A stretch of 64,000 nucleotides of DNA from Desulfonatronum lacustre DSM 10312 (GTDB lineage Bacteria; Desulfobacterota; Desulfovibrionia; Desulfovibrionales; Desulfonatronaceae), in NCBI RefSeq assembly GCF_000519265.1, contig NZ_KI912608.1, positions 137,665 through 201,664 on the forward strand. The letters are read 5' to 3'. The notes beneath the pieces were generated by a model, which searched no databases, was not told where the DNA came from, and saw only the letters and a program-made list of their open reading frames with translations. The position numbers and the translations under genes were made by a program. Below are positions 28,401 through 36,116 of this stretch, piece by piece; the stretch's first letter is position 1; every line of letters starts with the position of its first letter.

Positions 28401-29166
28401 CTATCGCAAGGCCCTGGCTCAGCGCGTGGAAGCCTCTCCGTTGGACAACATCGCCGACGTGGACCTGGAGACGGAACGTCAAACCCTATCCACGCACATC
28501 CAACGCGACCCCTCGCATGAAGAGTTCGTCAATTATCTGAACCACCCCGGCGACGCCCTGAAGACCATCGAATTCCGGCAGCGCTTCGGCGACCCGAACC
28601 AACTTCCCTTGGACGTCTGGTTCGAGGGGCTGGAACCCGGACAGGAGATGCAGTTCCTGGACAGCGACGGCAAGCCCCGTACCATGATGATTTTGGACAT
28701 TTCCCGCCCGGACGCCCAGGGTGTGAGCGTGATCCGTTATACCCTGGACTCGGAATTTCTCACGCACCAGGTCAAGGTCGCCGAGGCTTCGGGCAAGGTC
28801 CTGGAAGGATTGGAGATGGCCGTTCCAGGCAACCCTTACCATGTCGGATCACCCTGCAACGGCGACCTTTGGGTGATGCACGTCAAGCCCGGGGATGTGG
28901 TCCATCAAGGCGAGGAACTGTTTAACATTTCCGTCATGAAACAGGAGAAGTCGATCCTTTCCCCGGTTCACGGTCAGGTGAAGCGCATCCTGAAATTCGC
29001 CAACTACACCGAGGATCGCAAGATGGTTCCGGTCCGCGAGGGCGAGTTGCTGGTGGAGCTCAGCGACATGCCTCGTCTGTGCGGTGGATGTTCCTGCCCT
29101 CTGCCTCCTTTAGACGAGGTGAACTTTTGCCCGTCCTGCGGCCATCAACACGGTCAGGAAGGCTGA
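25465..29166 (+). CDS. pyc: Pyruvate carboxylase, divergent, with C-terminal Cys motif
   Basis: Carboxylates pyruvate to oxaloacetate using ATP and biotin. The 1233-residue single chain has a biotin carboxylase domain (about 1-450; ERDCTVQRNHQKLVEITP), then a carboxyltransferase barrel. There TTTRDLTQSN replaces the usual TTFRDAHQS, K722 (KDMAG) is the expected carboxylated lysine, and HYH replaces HTH. A biotinyl domain has K1159 in VMKQEKS, where MKM is usual. After it comes an extra tail with C1206/C1209 and C1222/C1225, a zinc-ribbon-like pattern. ATG 25465 follows GGAAAGGG; TTG 25462 is also in frame. Neighbours birA and pps fit an anaplerotic unit. Confidence 0.92.
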   Translation: MATKTFEQVAREIEGKPILVANRGIPARRIVRSIQEVFHAIPIMTATDVDKTAPFTAGAQELLLLGENPRAYLDIDLIIRKAKARGVIAIHPGWGFASEDQSFPEKCAAAGITFIGPPPEAMHLLGNKVEVRKLAKRLGVPVVPGSDGAVSVAEAREIAYSLGFPVMLKAEGGGGGRGIYEVFKPEQLERAFAKASALAEASFGNPRLYVEKLLTSVRHIEIQIVADQYGNSHALDERDCTVQRNHQKLVEITPSPWPKFTPELRERLKKYACELSTSVGYYSLATVEFLLDENATPYLIEVNTRLQVEHGITECRYGIDLVEEQIAIAFGAKLRFSKKTTLPSNHAMQVRINCEDPQQNFSPNSGTLTRYISPGSQGIRVDSCVSVGYEFPAQYDSAASLLIAYGRDWEKILGIMSRALREYIVGGVKTTIPFHRQIMLHPEFRSGDYDTNFIAKTPELLEYVDKEPQALRLSRLVAEISAHGHNPYVQLGEYRGRHDKRVGRFSPVLPHIDFEAHKPAYPRGDRLALLDYIRDSGLVHFVDTTTRDLTQSNSGNRFRLAEDRLIGPYLDNCGFFSLENGGGAHYHVAMLANMTYPFTEAMEWNQFAPKTMKQILIRSTNVLGYKPQSKNVMRLTGEMVCEHYHVIRCFDFLNHIENMRPFAEVVLNSREHIFEPAISMSWAQGFDVPHYLGVVEEILDMVSGVTGMDRTKATRHFALGLKDMAGVCPPRFMRELVGAIRGKYPELVIHYHRHYTDGLFVPAVGAAAQAGAHIVDVGIGAAVRWYGQGEVLSTAAYLEDELGLKTNLNKEMIRTCGFVLKQIMPYYDRYTAPYFQGIDHDVVEHAMPGGATSSSQEGAMKQGYIHLLPYMLKFLAGTRKIVRYHDVTPGSQVTWNTAFLAVTGAFKQGGERAVRRMLQVLEAVTTIPEAELSDDIRRARLELYVHSNDAFRNLLLGKFGRLPLGFPADWVYESAFGPDYRKALAQRVEASPLDNIADVDLETERQTLSTHIQRDPSHEEFVNYLNHPGDALKTIEFRQRFGDPNQLPLDVWFEGLEPGQEMQFLDSDGKPRTMMILDISRPDAQGVSVIRYTLDSEFLTHQVKVAEASGKVLEGLEMAVPGNPYHVGSPCNGDLWVMHVKPGDVVHQGEELFNISVMKQEKSILSPVHGQVKRILKFANYTEDRKMVPVREGELLVELSDMPRLCGGCSCPLPPLDEVNFCPSCGHQHGQEG

Positions 29167-29346
29167 CCGGCAAAGCATCACGCGGATTGACTTCGAGTTA
29201 TTTGAAACGCTAAGTGTACACCGGTATTTGCTTGTTGAGATCGTTCGGAGATTTTCACGACATGAATGCCATGGAAACCGACTGCCCTTTCCCCGGGATG
29301 AAGTTGCCGCCCGTAAAGCCGGACGTGCCGTCAAGGAGGAGTGAGA

Positions 29347-32300
29347 ATGGCCAAATCAGACAAGGATAAAGGTTCGCCCCCCAAGGAGAGCCACGTCGTC
29401 GCAGATGCCGAGGTCAAGCCCGTCAAGGGGGCGAAAAAGGCTGAAATCGCGGCGATTGAAAAAAAACTCGTCCTGAACGGCGAGGACATCGTCACGCTGG
29501 GCGAGCCCGCGGAACTGCTGGTGGGGGGAAAGAACTACAACACCGCCCTGATCAGTCAGGTCGAAAACATCCGGGCCCCTCAGTTCAGGGCCATATCATC
29601 CATTGTCTTTCATCGGCTGCTTGATGAGACCAAGGTCAACGCGGCGTTGATCCGGTCCACCGTGGACAAGGAATACGACCGGATCAGCTGGAGCGATTCC
29701 GACATCAACAAAGACCCGGAATTCATCAGGCACCTTGTGCGCCGCTTGGCAAAACAGATCAAGGATTCCGAAAAAGGGAAGGAAAGCCAGGTCAAGCTGC
29801 GGACCTTCATCAACAACATCGTTGAAGGCTTCGCCGTTTCTCCCGAGGGAATCGACCAGCTCCGCAAGCGTTCCGTGCTGGTCCAGGTGGCCATTTTGGC
29901 GGTTCAGATGCCCGCGGATCTGGAGGACGCCGTCAAGCAGTCCTACATTGATATCTGCAAGGAAGCCGGCTTGGAGAACATCCCCGTGGCCGTGCGCTCG
30001 TCAGCTGCCGGAGAGGACAGCCGCAAGAAGGCCTTCGCCGGGTTACAGGATACCTACCTGAACATCGTCGGCGAGCAGTCCGTGGTGGAAGCCTACCAGT
30101 GGGACTGCGCCTCGGCCTACAACCTGCGGAGCATGACCTATCGTCGGGAAGCCATTCTGGACATGGTCGCCCTGGCGGAGCGCACCGGCGACGAGTCCAT
30201 CGTGGAGAACGCCAAGAAGGAATGGGCCATCGAGAACACGTCCCTGTCCGTGTGCATCATGCGGATGATCAATCCGATGATCTCCGGAACGGCCTTCAGC
30301 GCGGACACCTCCACGGGTTGTCGGGGCACGGACCGTCACGACCTGGTCTCCATCGACGCCAGCTACGGCCTCGGTGAGGCTGTGGTCAGCGGGATGGTCA
30401 CCCCGGACAAGTTCTACGTTTTTCAGCGCGACGACGGAGTGGAAATCGTACTGCGCTATATGGGTTTCAAGACCAAGAAGATCATTTACGCGGAAAAAGG
30501 GGCCGGCACCGTCACTGCGGACGTCCCTATCGACGAGGTCTTCCGCTGGTCCCTCTCCCTGGCTCAGGCCGAGGAACTGGCCAGGGGCGTGCGCTGCATC
30601 AGCAAGAGCTACGGCGGAATGATCACGGATACCGAGTTCTGCATCGACAGTTCGGACCGGATCTGGTTCGTCCAGGCCCGACCGGAGACTCGTTGGAACG
30701 AGGAACTGGAGAAGCATCCGCATACGATTTTCATGCGTCGGCTGGAGGTCGATCCGTCGGCCATCCAGAAAGCCGAACTCATTCTGGAGGGTAACGGGGC
30801 GTCCCGCGGGGCGGGGCAAGGGATCGTTCGTTTTCTGCGCTCCGCTCTGGAGCTGAACAAGATCACCAAGGGCGACATTTTGGCCGCTGACCGAACCGAC
30901 CCGGACATGGTGCCCGGAATGCGGATCGCCTCGGCCATTCTCGCCGACGCCGGCGGAGACACCAGTCACGCGGCCATTACCTCCCGCGAGTTGGGAATCC
31001 CGGCGGTGATCGGCATCCAGCGCCTGGAGACGCTCCAGGGATTGGACGGCCAGGAAGTGACCGTGGACGGCTCCCGGGGGCGGGCCTATCGAGGTTTGCT
31101 GCCCCTGGTCGAGGTGGGTGGGGAGATCGACGTCAGCGCCCTGCCGAAGACCAAGACCAAGATCGGCCTGATTCTGGCCGACGTGGACCAGGCGCTCTTT
31201 TTGTCCCGGTTGCGGGAACTGCCGGATTTCGAAGTCGGTTTGCTCCGGGCCGAGTTCATGCTGGGCAGTGTCGGGGTTCATCCCCTGGCCCTTGAAGCCT
31301 ACGACAACGGTCAGCTTCAGGTTCTCGTGGACAAAAAGCTGACCGAGTTGAACAACGAGTTGACCAAACTGGTGCGGGAACAGTTGACCCAGGGGATCAT
31401 CACCTTTGATCTCAAGTTACGCCAGTACGTGGGCATCGTCACCGGCCTGAGCAAGGAGATCGAAACCCTCACCGAAAAAGGCGGGGACAAGGGCACGGAT
31501 CAGGTCCTGGCCATCCACCGGCAATTGCGGGATCTGGACGTCAAGCTGAACGAGCATTTGGAGTTGGCCTCCCACAAGCTGGAACAATTGAAAACCGCTC
31601 CGGATCTGCGCGAGCACGTGATTACGATCATGGGCTTTTCGGAATTGCTCGACAGCACCCACGGACTGGATGAAGGACGACTCAAGCATCGCCAGGAAAT
31701 CGAGGACAGGGTCCAGGGGATTATCCAGCGGATCAAGGACGAGCCGGTGGTCGTGGACATCATGAAGCGCATCGACGCCATGCGCACGGAAGTCGCGTTG
31801 CGTTCCGGTCTGGAACGGGAGCGGGAAGAAGTGCGCACCCTGCCGCAACGGATCAAGGACCTGATTCGCTCCAAGGGCTATCGGTCCGGCAAGGAACACT
31901 ACATCCAGACCCTGGCCCAGGGCCTTTCCCTGTTCGCCATGGCCTTTTACGGCAAGGAGATCATCTACCGGACCACGGATTATAAGACCAACGAGTACAG
32001 GAACTTGATGGGCGGTCTGCTTTTCGAGTCCATGGAAGACAATCCGATGCTCGGCTTTCGAGGCGTTTCCCGCAACATCCATGACTGGGAAATCGAGTCT
32101 TTCAAACAGGCCCGGGGGATTTTCGGCGGCAAGAATCTGAATCTGATGCTGCCCTTCGTGCGCACCCTGGAAGAGGCCCGCAGCATGCGCCGCTACCTGG
32201 AAGGTGTGCACAACCTCAAATCCGGGGACGACGGCCTGAAGATCATCCTGATGTCCGAAATTCCCAGCAACGCGATCTTGACCAAGCAATTCATCCAGGA

Positions 32301-32973
32301 GTTCGACGGTTTCTCCATCGGCTCCAACGACATGACCCAGTTGGTATTGGGCACGGACCGGGACAACCCTCGATTGCGGCATATCTATGACGAGGAAGAT
32401 CCAGCCGTGGTCTGGGCCATCCTGAGCACGATCTTCACCGGACAGAAGTTCGGCAAAAAGGTCGGGTTCTGCGGGCAGGGCGTTTCCAACAGCAAGATCA
32501 TTCGCGGTCTGGTCTGCATCGCCGGCATTGTGTCGGCCTCCGTGGTGCCGGACACCTATGCCCAGACCAAAAAAGACGTCGCCGAACTGGAAGCCGAGGA
32601 TATCCCCGTTGAAAAGCTGGGCGTGTGGCTCAAGGATCAGCACTTGGAACGGTTGAGAAAGGTCATGACTGAAAACAAGTATGACCACATCTTGAAGAAG
32701 AACCGCACGGCCAAGGACTTGATGGATTGGTTCGAGGGCGAGATGACCCGGCTGCACGAACAGCTTCAGGATCAAATCGGCAAGCCTCGAGAGGATTTCT
32801 TGCGTCAAGAGATCGACCAATTCCGGCGGCTTTTCCACAAGCCGGCGATCTATGCCAACTGGGATTGGGAGGAGACCGTCCTGGACGCCCTGCGCCATTC
32901 CGGGTTCCAGTCGTATGAAGAACAGGTCGCGGCCTTGCGCGAGCAGCGGGTCAAGTACAACCCCGCCGGTTAG
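29347..32973 (+). CDS. Phosphoenolpyruvate synthase-like protein, enlarged
   Basis: 1208 residues against about 790 for typical PpsA, which converts pyruvate, ATP and water to PEP, AMP and phosphate. It has an N-terminal extension (about 1-110), an ATP-binding domain (about 110-450; VAVRSSAAGEDSRKKAFAG), and a swivelling domain with phospho-histidine H541 (GGDTSHAAITSRE). The C-terminal PEP barrel has catalytic C1042 (GFCGQGVSN) and GSNDMTQLVLGTDRD. The barrel is interrupted: after GVHPLAL (about 643) roughly 190 mostly helical, charged residues replace the usual short link before the AFYGKEIIYR block. All key residues are intact. AGGAGG precedes ATG 29347. It is 180 bases downstream of pyc. 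Confidence 0.88.
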   Translation: MAKSDKDKGSPPKESHVVADAEVKPVKGAKKAEIAAIEKKLVLNGEDIVTLGEPAELLVGGKNYNTALISQVENIRAPQFRAISSIVFHRLLDETKVNAALIRSTVDKEYDRISWSDSDINKDPEFIRHLVRRLAKQIKDSEKGKESQVKLRTFINNIVEGFAVSPEGIDQLRKRSVLVQVAILAVQMPADLEDAVKQSYIDICKEAGLENIPVAVRSSAAGEDSRKKAFAGLQDTYLNIVGEQSVVEAYQWDCASAYNLRSMTYRREAILDMVALAERTGDESIVENAKKEWAIENTSLSVCIMRMINPMISGTAFSADTSTGCRGTDRHDLVSIDASYGLGEAVVSGMVTPDKFYVFQRDDGVEIVLRYMGFKTKKIIYAEKGAGTVTADVPIDEVFRWSLSLAQAEELARGVRCISKSYGGMITDTEFCIDSSDRIWFVQARPETRWNEELEKHPHTIFMRRLEVDPSAIQKAELILEGNGASRGAGQGIVRFLRSALELNKITKGDILAADRTDPDMVPGMRIASAILADAGGDTSHAAITSRELGIPAVIGIQRLETLQGLDGQEVTVDGSRGRAYRGLLPLVEVGGEIDVSALPKTKTKIGLILADVDQALFLSRLRELPDFEVGLLRAEFMLGSVGVHPLALEAYDNGQLQVLVDKKLTELNNELTKLVREQLTQGIITFDLKLRQYVGIVTGLSKEIETLTEKGGDKGTDQVLAIHRQLRDLDVKLNEHLELASHKLEQLKTAPDLREHVITIMGFSELLDSTHGLDEGRLKHRQEIEDRVQGIIQRIKDEPVVVDIMKRIDAMRTEVALRSGLEREREEVRTLPQRIKDLIRSKGYRSGKEHYIQTLAQGLSLFAMAFYGKEIIYRTTDYKTNEYRNLMGGLLFESMEDNPMLGFRGVSRNIHDWEIESFKQARGIFGGKNLNLMLPFVRTLEEARSMRRYLEGVHNLKSGDDGLKIILMSEIPSNAILTKQFIQEFDGFSIGSNDMTQLVLGTDRDNPRLRHIYDEEDPAVVWAILSTIFTGQKFGKKVGFCGQGVSNSKIIRGLVCIAGIVSASVVPDTYAQTKKDVAELEAEDIPVEKLGVWLKDQHLERLRKVMTENKYDHILKKNRTAKDLMDWFEGEMTRLHEQLQDQIGKPREDFLRQEIDQFRRLFHKPAIYANWDWEETVLDALRHSGFQSYEEQVAALREQRVKYNPAG

Positions 32974-33033
32974 ATTGTCGATTTTCCCTCATTGCCCTCT
33001 TACGACGTCACGTCGGTCTGAGCGGACGAAATG

Positions 33034-33063
33034 AGAAAGGCCCCGAAAACGGGGCCTTTCTTC
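33034..33063 (+). terminator. Terminator after the PEP synthase gene
   Basis: The stem GAAAGGCCCC / GGGGCCTTTC with a GAAAAC-type loop is followed by TTC. It lies 61 bases after the stop and ends the birA-pyc-pps region. Confidence 0.85.
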
Positions 33064-33117
33064 ATGGCATGAAGCCATCGCCGTGTCCGTTCACGTTCAA
33101 GAAAAGCTCATGGCTTC

Positions 33118-33341
33118 GTAACTACTCACTTGCGTTCCGGCTTGTCTCGATTTTTCAGCCTCGCAACTCCTTCCCCGGCTTCGTAACATCGAACCATTGC
33201 CCGAATATACAACAGTCGGCACTTCAGGCGTCCGGCAATGGTTCGATGAACGAATCCTGGCTCAGTCAGACAAGCGAGGCTGAAAAATCGAGACAAGCCG
33301 GAACACTCCATGTCTTGCGTGAAAAAGTGCTGAGTAGTTAC
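33118..33341 (+). mobile_element. MITE-like element 3, 224 bp, same ends but different core
   Basis: The right end GTGCTGAGTAGTTAC (33327-33341) is identical to element 2. The left end GTAACTACTCA (33118-33128) matches for 11 bases and then diverges. The interior has no ATCGGN hexamers. It is a nested palindrome: TTCCGGCTTGTCTCGATTTT (from 33135) pairs with AAAATCGAGACAAGCCGGAA (to 33303), and an inner CATCGAACCATTGCC / GGCAATGGTTCGATG pair lies at about 33187 and 33233. The flanking 8-mers ATGGCTTC and ACGGCCAC agree at only five of eight positions, so any target duplication has decayed. It sits in the 544-base gap before rpsF. Confidence 0.7.
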
Positions 33342-33422
33342 ACGGCCACGAGCTTACGTGTATGGTTGAGGACGGACTGAATGCAACGCAATTGATCCTT
33401 CGGGTGAGTGTCGCGGACTCGA

Positions 33423-33452
33423 TTGACAAGACGAGGGTGCTGGGTTTATATT
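33423..33452 (+). promoter_or_regulatory. Sigma-70-type promoter of the rpsF operon
   Basis: A consensus TTGACA (33423-33428) is followed 18 bases later by TATATT (33447-33452); the alternative TTATAT gives 17. The rpsF start is about 65 bases beyond. It is downstream of MITE-like element 3, so the operon keeps its own promoter. Confidence 0.65.
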
Positions 33453-33517
33453 TTCCTCTTTTCCTTGCTCTGGCCTTGGGGGCCAGGGCCGAATCAGACC
33501 GCAAGGAGGAGACGATT

Positions 33518-33829
33518 ATGCGGCACTATGAAACATTGATGCTCTTCAGCCCGGACATGCCGGGAGAGCGTCGTCAGGAGATTCTCGCCGGAATGTCCGC
33601 TATTGTGGAGCGGGACGGCGGCAAGATCCTGACAGAGGACGACTGGGGGATGCGAACCTTGGCTTATCCGGTGCGTAAGCAGACCCGCGGGCATTATTTC
33701 CGTCTGGAATACGCGGCCTCGGGAGCGGTTGTCGCGGAGATGGAGCGGAATCTGCGCATTACGGACGGGGTGTACAAGTTTCTTTCCGTGAAGCTGGCCG
33801 ATACCTACGAAGAACCCAAGGAGAGCTGA
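33518..33829 (+). CDS. rpsF: 30S ribosomal protein S6
   Basis: 103 residues beginning [15 protein letters not shown], the standard N-terminus of S6, with [18 protein letters not shown] as the second conserved block. S6 binds S18 and 16S rRNA on the platform of the small subunit. GCAAGGAGGAG directly upstream decides ATG 33518; the frame stays open further upstream but that part is not conserved. First gene of rpsF-rpsR-rplI-dnaB. Confidence 0.97.
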   Translation: MRHYETLMLFSPDMPGERRQEILAGMSAIVERDGGKILTEDDWGMRTLAYPVRKQTRGHYFRLEYAASGAVVAEMERNLRITDGVYKFLSVKLADTYEEPKES

Positions 33830-33831
33830 GC

Positions 33832-34092
33832 ATGGCATTCAGAAAGTTCACCCCCCGGAAAAAGTTTTGTCGCTTCTGCGCGGCCAAGGATCTGAAGATG
33901 GACTATAAACGTCCCGACCTGCTGCGGGATTTCGTCAACGAACGAGGCAAGATCATCGCCCGTCGCGTGACCGGAACCTGCGCCAAGCACCAGCGGGAGT
34001 TGACCACGGAAATCAAGCGCGCCCGGCAGATGGCTCTGTTGTTCTACACGGCCACGCACAGCGTTGAGGCCATGAAACGGACCACCGGCTAG
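33832..34092 (+). CDS. rpsR: 30S ribosomal protein S18
   Basis: 86 residues with the S18 pattern: a basic N-terminus with [15 protein letters not shown] (a cysteine pair seen in some S18 forms), then [40 protein letters not shown] and MALLFYT. It binds S6 and 16S rRNA. It starts two bases after the rpsF stop, so the two partner proteins are translationally coupled. Confidence 0.97.
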   Translation: MAFRKFTPRKKFCRFCAAKDLKMDYKRPDLLRDFVNERGKIIARRVTGTCAKHQRELTTEIKRARQMALLFYTATHSVEAMKRTTG

Positions 34093-34105
34093 GAGGGAGT
34101 TGGTT

Positions 34106-34642
34106 ATGGAAGTCATTTTGCGTACGAATATGGACAATCTGGGCGCTCTCGGCCAAGTGGTCGACGTCAAGCCCGGGTATGGCCGCAACTACTTGATTCC
34201 TCAAGGGCTGGCCATGCTGGCCACTCCGGCCAATAAAAAGCGCTTCGAGTTGGAGCGTAAAAAACTTCAGGAAAAATTGGACGCCGTGCGCTTCGCGGCC
34301 CAGGAACTGGCCGACAAGATCAGCGCCGCGGCGTTGCGGATTCCCGTGCGCGTCGGTGAAGGCGACAGGCTCTACGGTTCGGTGACCTCCGCGAACATCG
34401 CCGATCTGTTGAATGCAGATTACGGTCTGGACGTGGACAAGAAAATCATCCTGCTCAACGACCCGTTGCGCGCTCTGGGCGAATACACCGTTGAAGTCCG
34501 GGTGTATCAGGACATTCGAGCCCAGCTTCAGGTTGCCGTGGTTCGTCACGATGCGGACCAGGCGGCCCAGGTCGAAGCTCTGGAAACGGCCGCGGTCGAG
34601 ACAACCGAGCCCGCTGTCGACGCGACGCAAACGGAGGAGTAG
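34106..34642 (+). CDS. rplI: 50S ribosomal protein L9
   Basis: 178 residues. The N-terminal rRNA-binding domain shows the family signature MEVILRTNMDNLGALGQVV and KPGYGRNYLIPQGLA, followed by the long connecting helix and the C-terminal domain (LYGSVTSANIADLL). The C-terminal tail is Ala/Glu/Thr-rich and longer than in E. coli L9. AGGAGGG before ATG 34106 supports this start over TTG 34100. Third gene of the operon. Confidence 0.96.
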   Translation: MEVILRTNMDNLGALGQVVDVKPGYGRNYLIPQGLAMLATPANKKRFELERKKLQEKLDAVRFAAQELADKISAAALRIPVRVGEGDRLYGSVTSANIADLLNADYGLDVDKKIILLNDPLRALGEYTVEVRVYQDIRAQLQVAVVRHDADQAAQVEALETAAVETTEPAVDATQTEE

Positions 34643-34666
34643 TCTCTCCCCCGTTGGGACCGGCTC

Positions 34667-36073
34667 GTGCCACGCTCACCTCAAAAAAACACCGTCGCCA
34701 CAAAGGCGACGACCATCACCGGCAAGACGCCCCCCCAGAACCTGGAAGCCGAACAGGCGGTTCTGGGGGGGATTTTTTTGCGCCCGGACCTGATCGACGC
34801 TTTACTCGAAATCGTCGGCGAGGATGATTTCTACTCACCGGCTCACCGGAGTATTTTTCAGTCCTGCATTCAGCTCTACCAGCGCCGGGTGCCCATTGAT
34901 CTGGTCACCCTGGTCGACCATCTTCAAAGTTCAGGTATCTTGGAAGAAGTGGGCGGTCCGGTGTATCTGGCCTCCCTGACCGAATCCCTGGTTGCCGCCT
35001 CCCATGCCGAATCCTATGCCCGGATCGTCCGGGACAAAGCCATTCTGCGGCGGCTGATCGGCGCCGCGTCCGATATCGTCGTCAATTGTCACGAGGGCGG
35101 ACAGGACGTGGACAAGGTTCTGGACGAATCAGAAGCGGCCATTTTCGCCATTTCCGAGAACAGAACCAAGAGCATTTTTTCCACCACCAAGGAACTGGTT
35201 AATCAGGTCTTCGAGCACCTGGAAAAACGGGTCGAACGCCAGGAGTTGGTTACCGGCGTGCCCACGGGCTACCATAAGCTGGACGAGATGACCGCCGGGC
35301 TGCAACCCTCGGACTTGATCATTATCGCGGCCCGGCCCAGCATGGGCAAGACTGCTTTTGCCCTGAACATCGCCATGCGGGCCGCTGTGCTCAAGGATGT
35401 CCCCACGGCCATCTACTCCCTGGAAATGTCCAAGGAGCAGTTGATGATGCGCATGCTCTGCGCCTGGGGCAAGGTAGATTTGGGCAGGTTTCGGCGCGGT
35501 TTCCTGAACGACGAGGACTGGACCCGCCTGTACCATGCCGCGGATGCCCTGTCTCAGGCCTCCATTTTCATTGACGACACCCCGGCCCTGGGAACCCTGG
35601 ACCTGCGGGCCAGATGCCGCAGGCTCAAATCCGAAAAGAATTTGGGGTTGGTGGTCGTGGATTATCTTCAGTTGATGCGGGCCAGCCGGCGAATCGATTC
35701 CCGCGAACAGGAGATTTCCGAAATTTCCCGGACCCTGAAGGGGCTGGCCAAGGAACTGGATCTGCCGATGATCGCCCTGGCCCAGCTTAACCGCAAGGTC
35801 GAGGAGCGCAGCAACCGGCGGCCGATGCTTTCGGACTTGCGTGAATCCGGCGCGATCGAACAGGATGCGGACGTGATTGCCTTCATCTATCGCGATGAGG
35901 TGTACAACAAGCAGGAAGGCAATCCCAAGAAGGGTATCGCGGAGATCATCATCGGCAAGCAGCGCAACGGGCCGGTGGGCGAAGTGGAGCTGGCCTACCT
36001 GGACTCGTACACCGCGTTTGAAAATCTGGTTGACGTCCCGCCGCCCTCGGAAAGTTTCCAATCCGCCACGTAA
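34667..36073 (+). CDS. dnaB: Replicative DNA helicase DnaB
   Basis: The hexameric helicase that unwinds the replication fork. The 468-residue protein has the N-terminal collar domain (PPQNLEAEQAVLGGIFL, the classic DnaB start) and a RecA-like C-terminal ATPase domain with Walker A (RPSMGKTAFALN, about residue 225) and GLVVVDYLQLM as Walker B. No intein interrupts it. The start is GTG 34667, 24 bases after rplI. The rpsF-rpsR-rplI-dnaB order is widely conserved. Confidence 0.96.
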   Translation: MPRSPQKNTVATKATTITGKTPPQNLEAEQAVLGGIFLRPDLIDALLEIVGEDDFYSPAHRSIFQSCIQLYQRRVPIDLVTLVDHLQSSGILEEVGGPVYLASLTESLVAASHAESYARIVRDKAILRRLIGAASDIVVNCHEGGQDVDKVLDESEAAIFAISENRTKSIFSTTKELVNQVFEHLEKRVERQELVTGVPTGYHKLDEMTAGLQPSDLIIIAARPSMGKTAFALNIAMRAAVLKDVPTAIYSLEMSKEQLMMRMLCAWGKVDLGRFRRGFLNDEDWTRLYHAADALSQASIFIDDTPALGTLDLRARCRRLKSEKNLGLVVVDYLQLMRASRRIDSREQEISEISRTLKGLAKELDLPMIALAQLNRKVEERSNRRPMLSDLRESGAIEQDADVIAFIYRDEVYNKQEGNPKKGIAEIIIGKQRNGPVGEVELAYLDSYTAFENLVDVPPPSESFQSAT

Positions 36074-36116
36074 GATCGTCTCTTGCGCGGCGACCCCCGT
36101 AAGACAAGGAGGCAAC

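Noticed and set aside
33362-33517. 52-residue N-terminal extension of S6
   Set aside because: The promoter and Shine-Dalgarno sequence lie within it and the S6 family starts at MRHYE.
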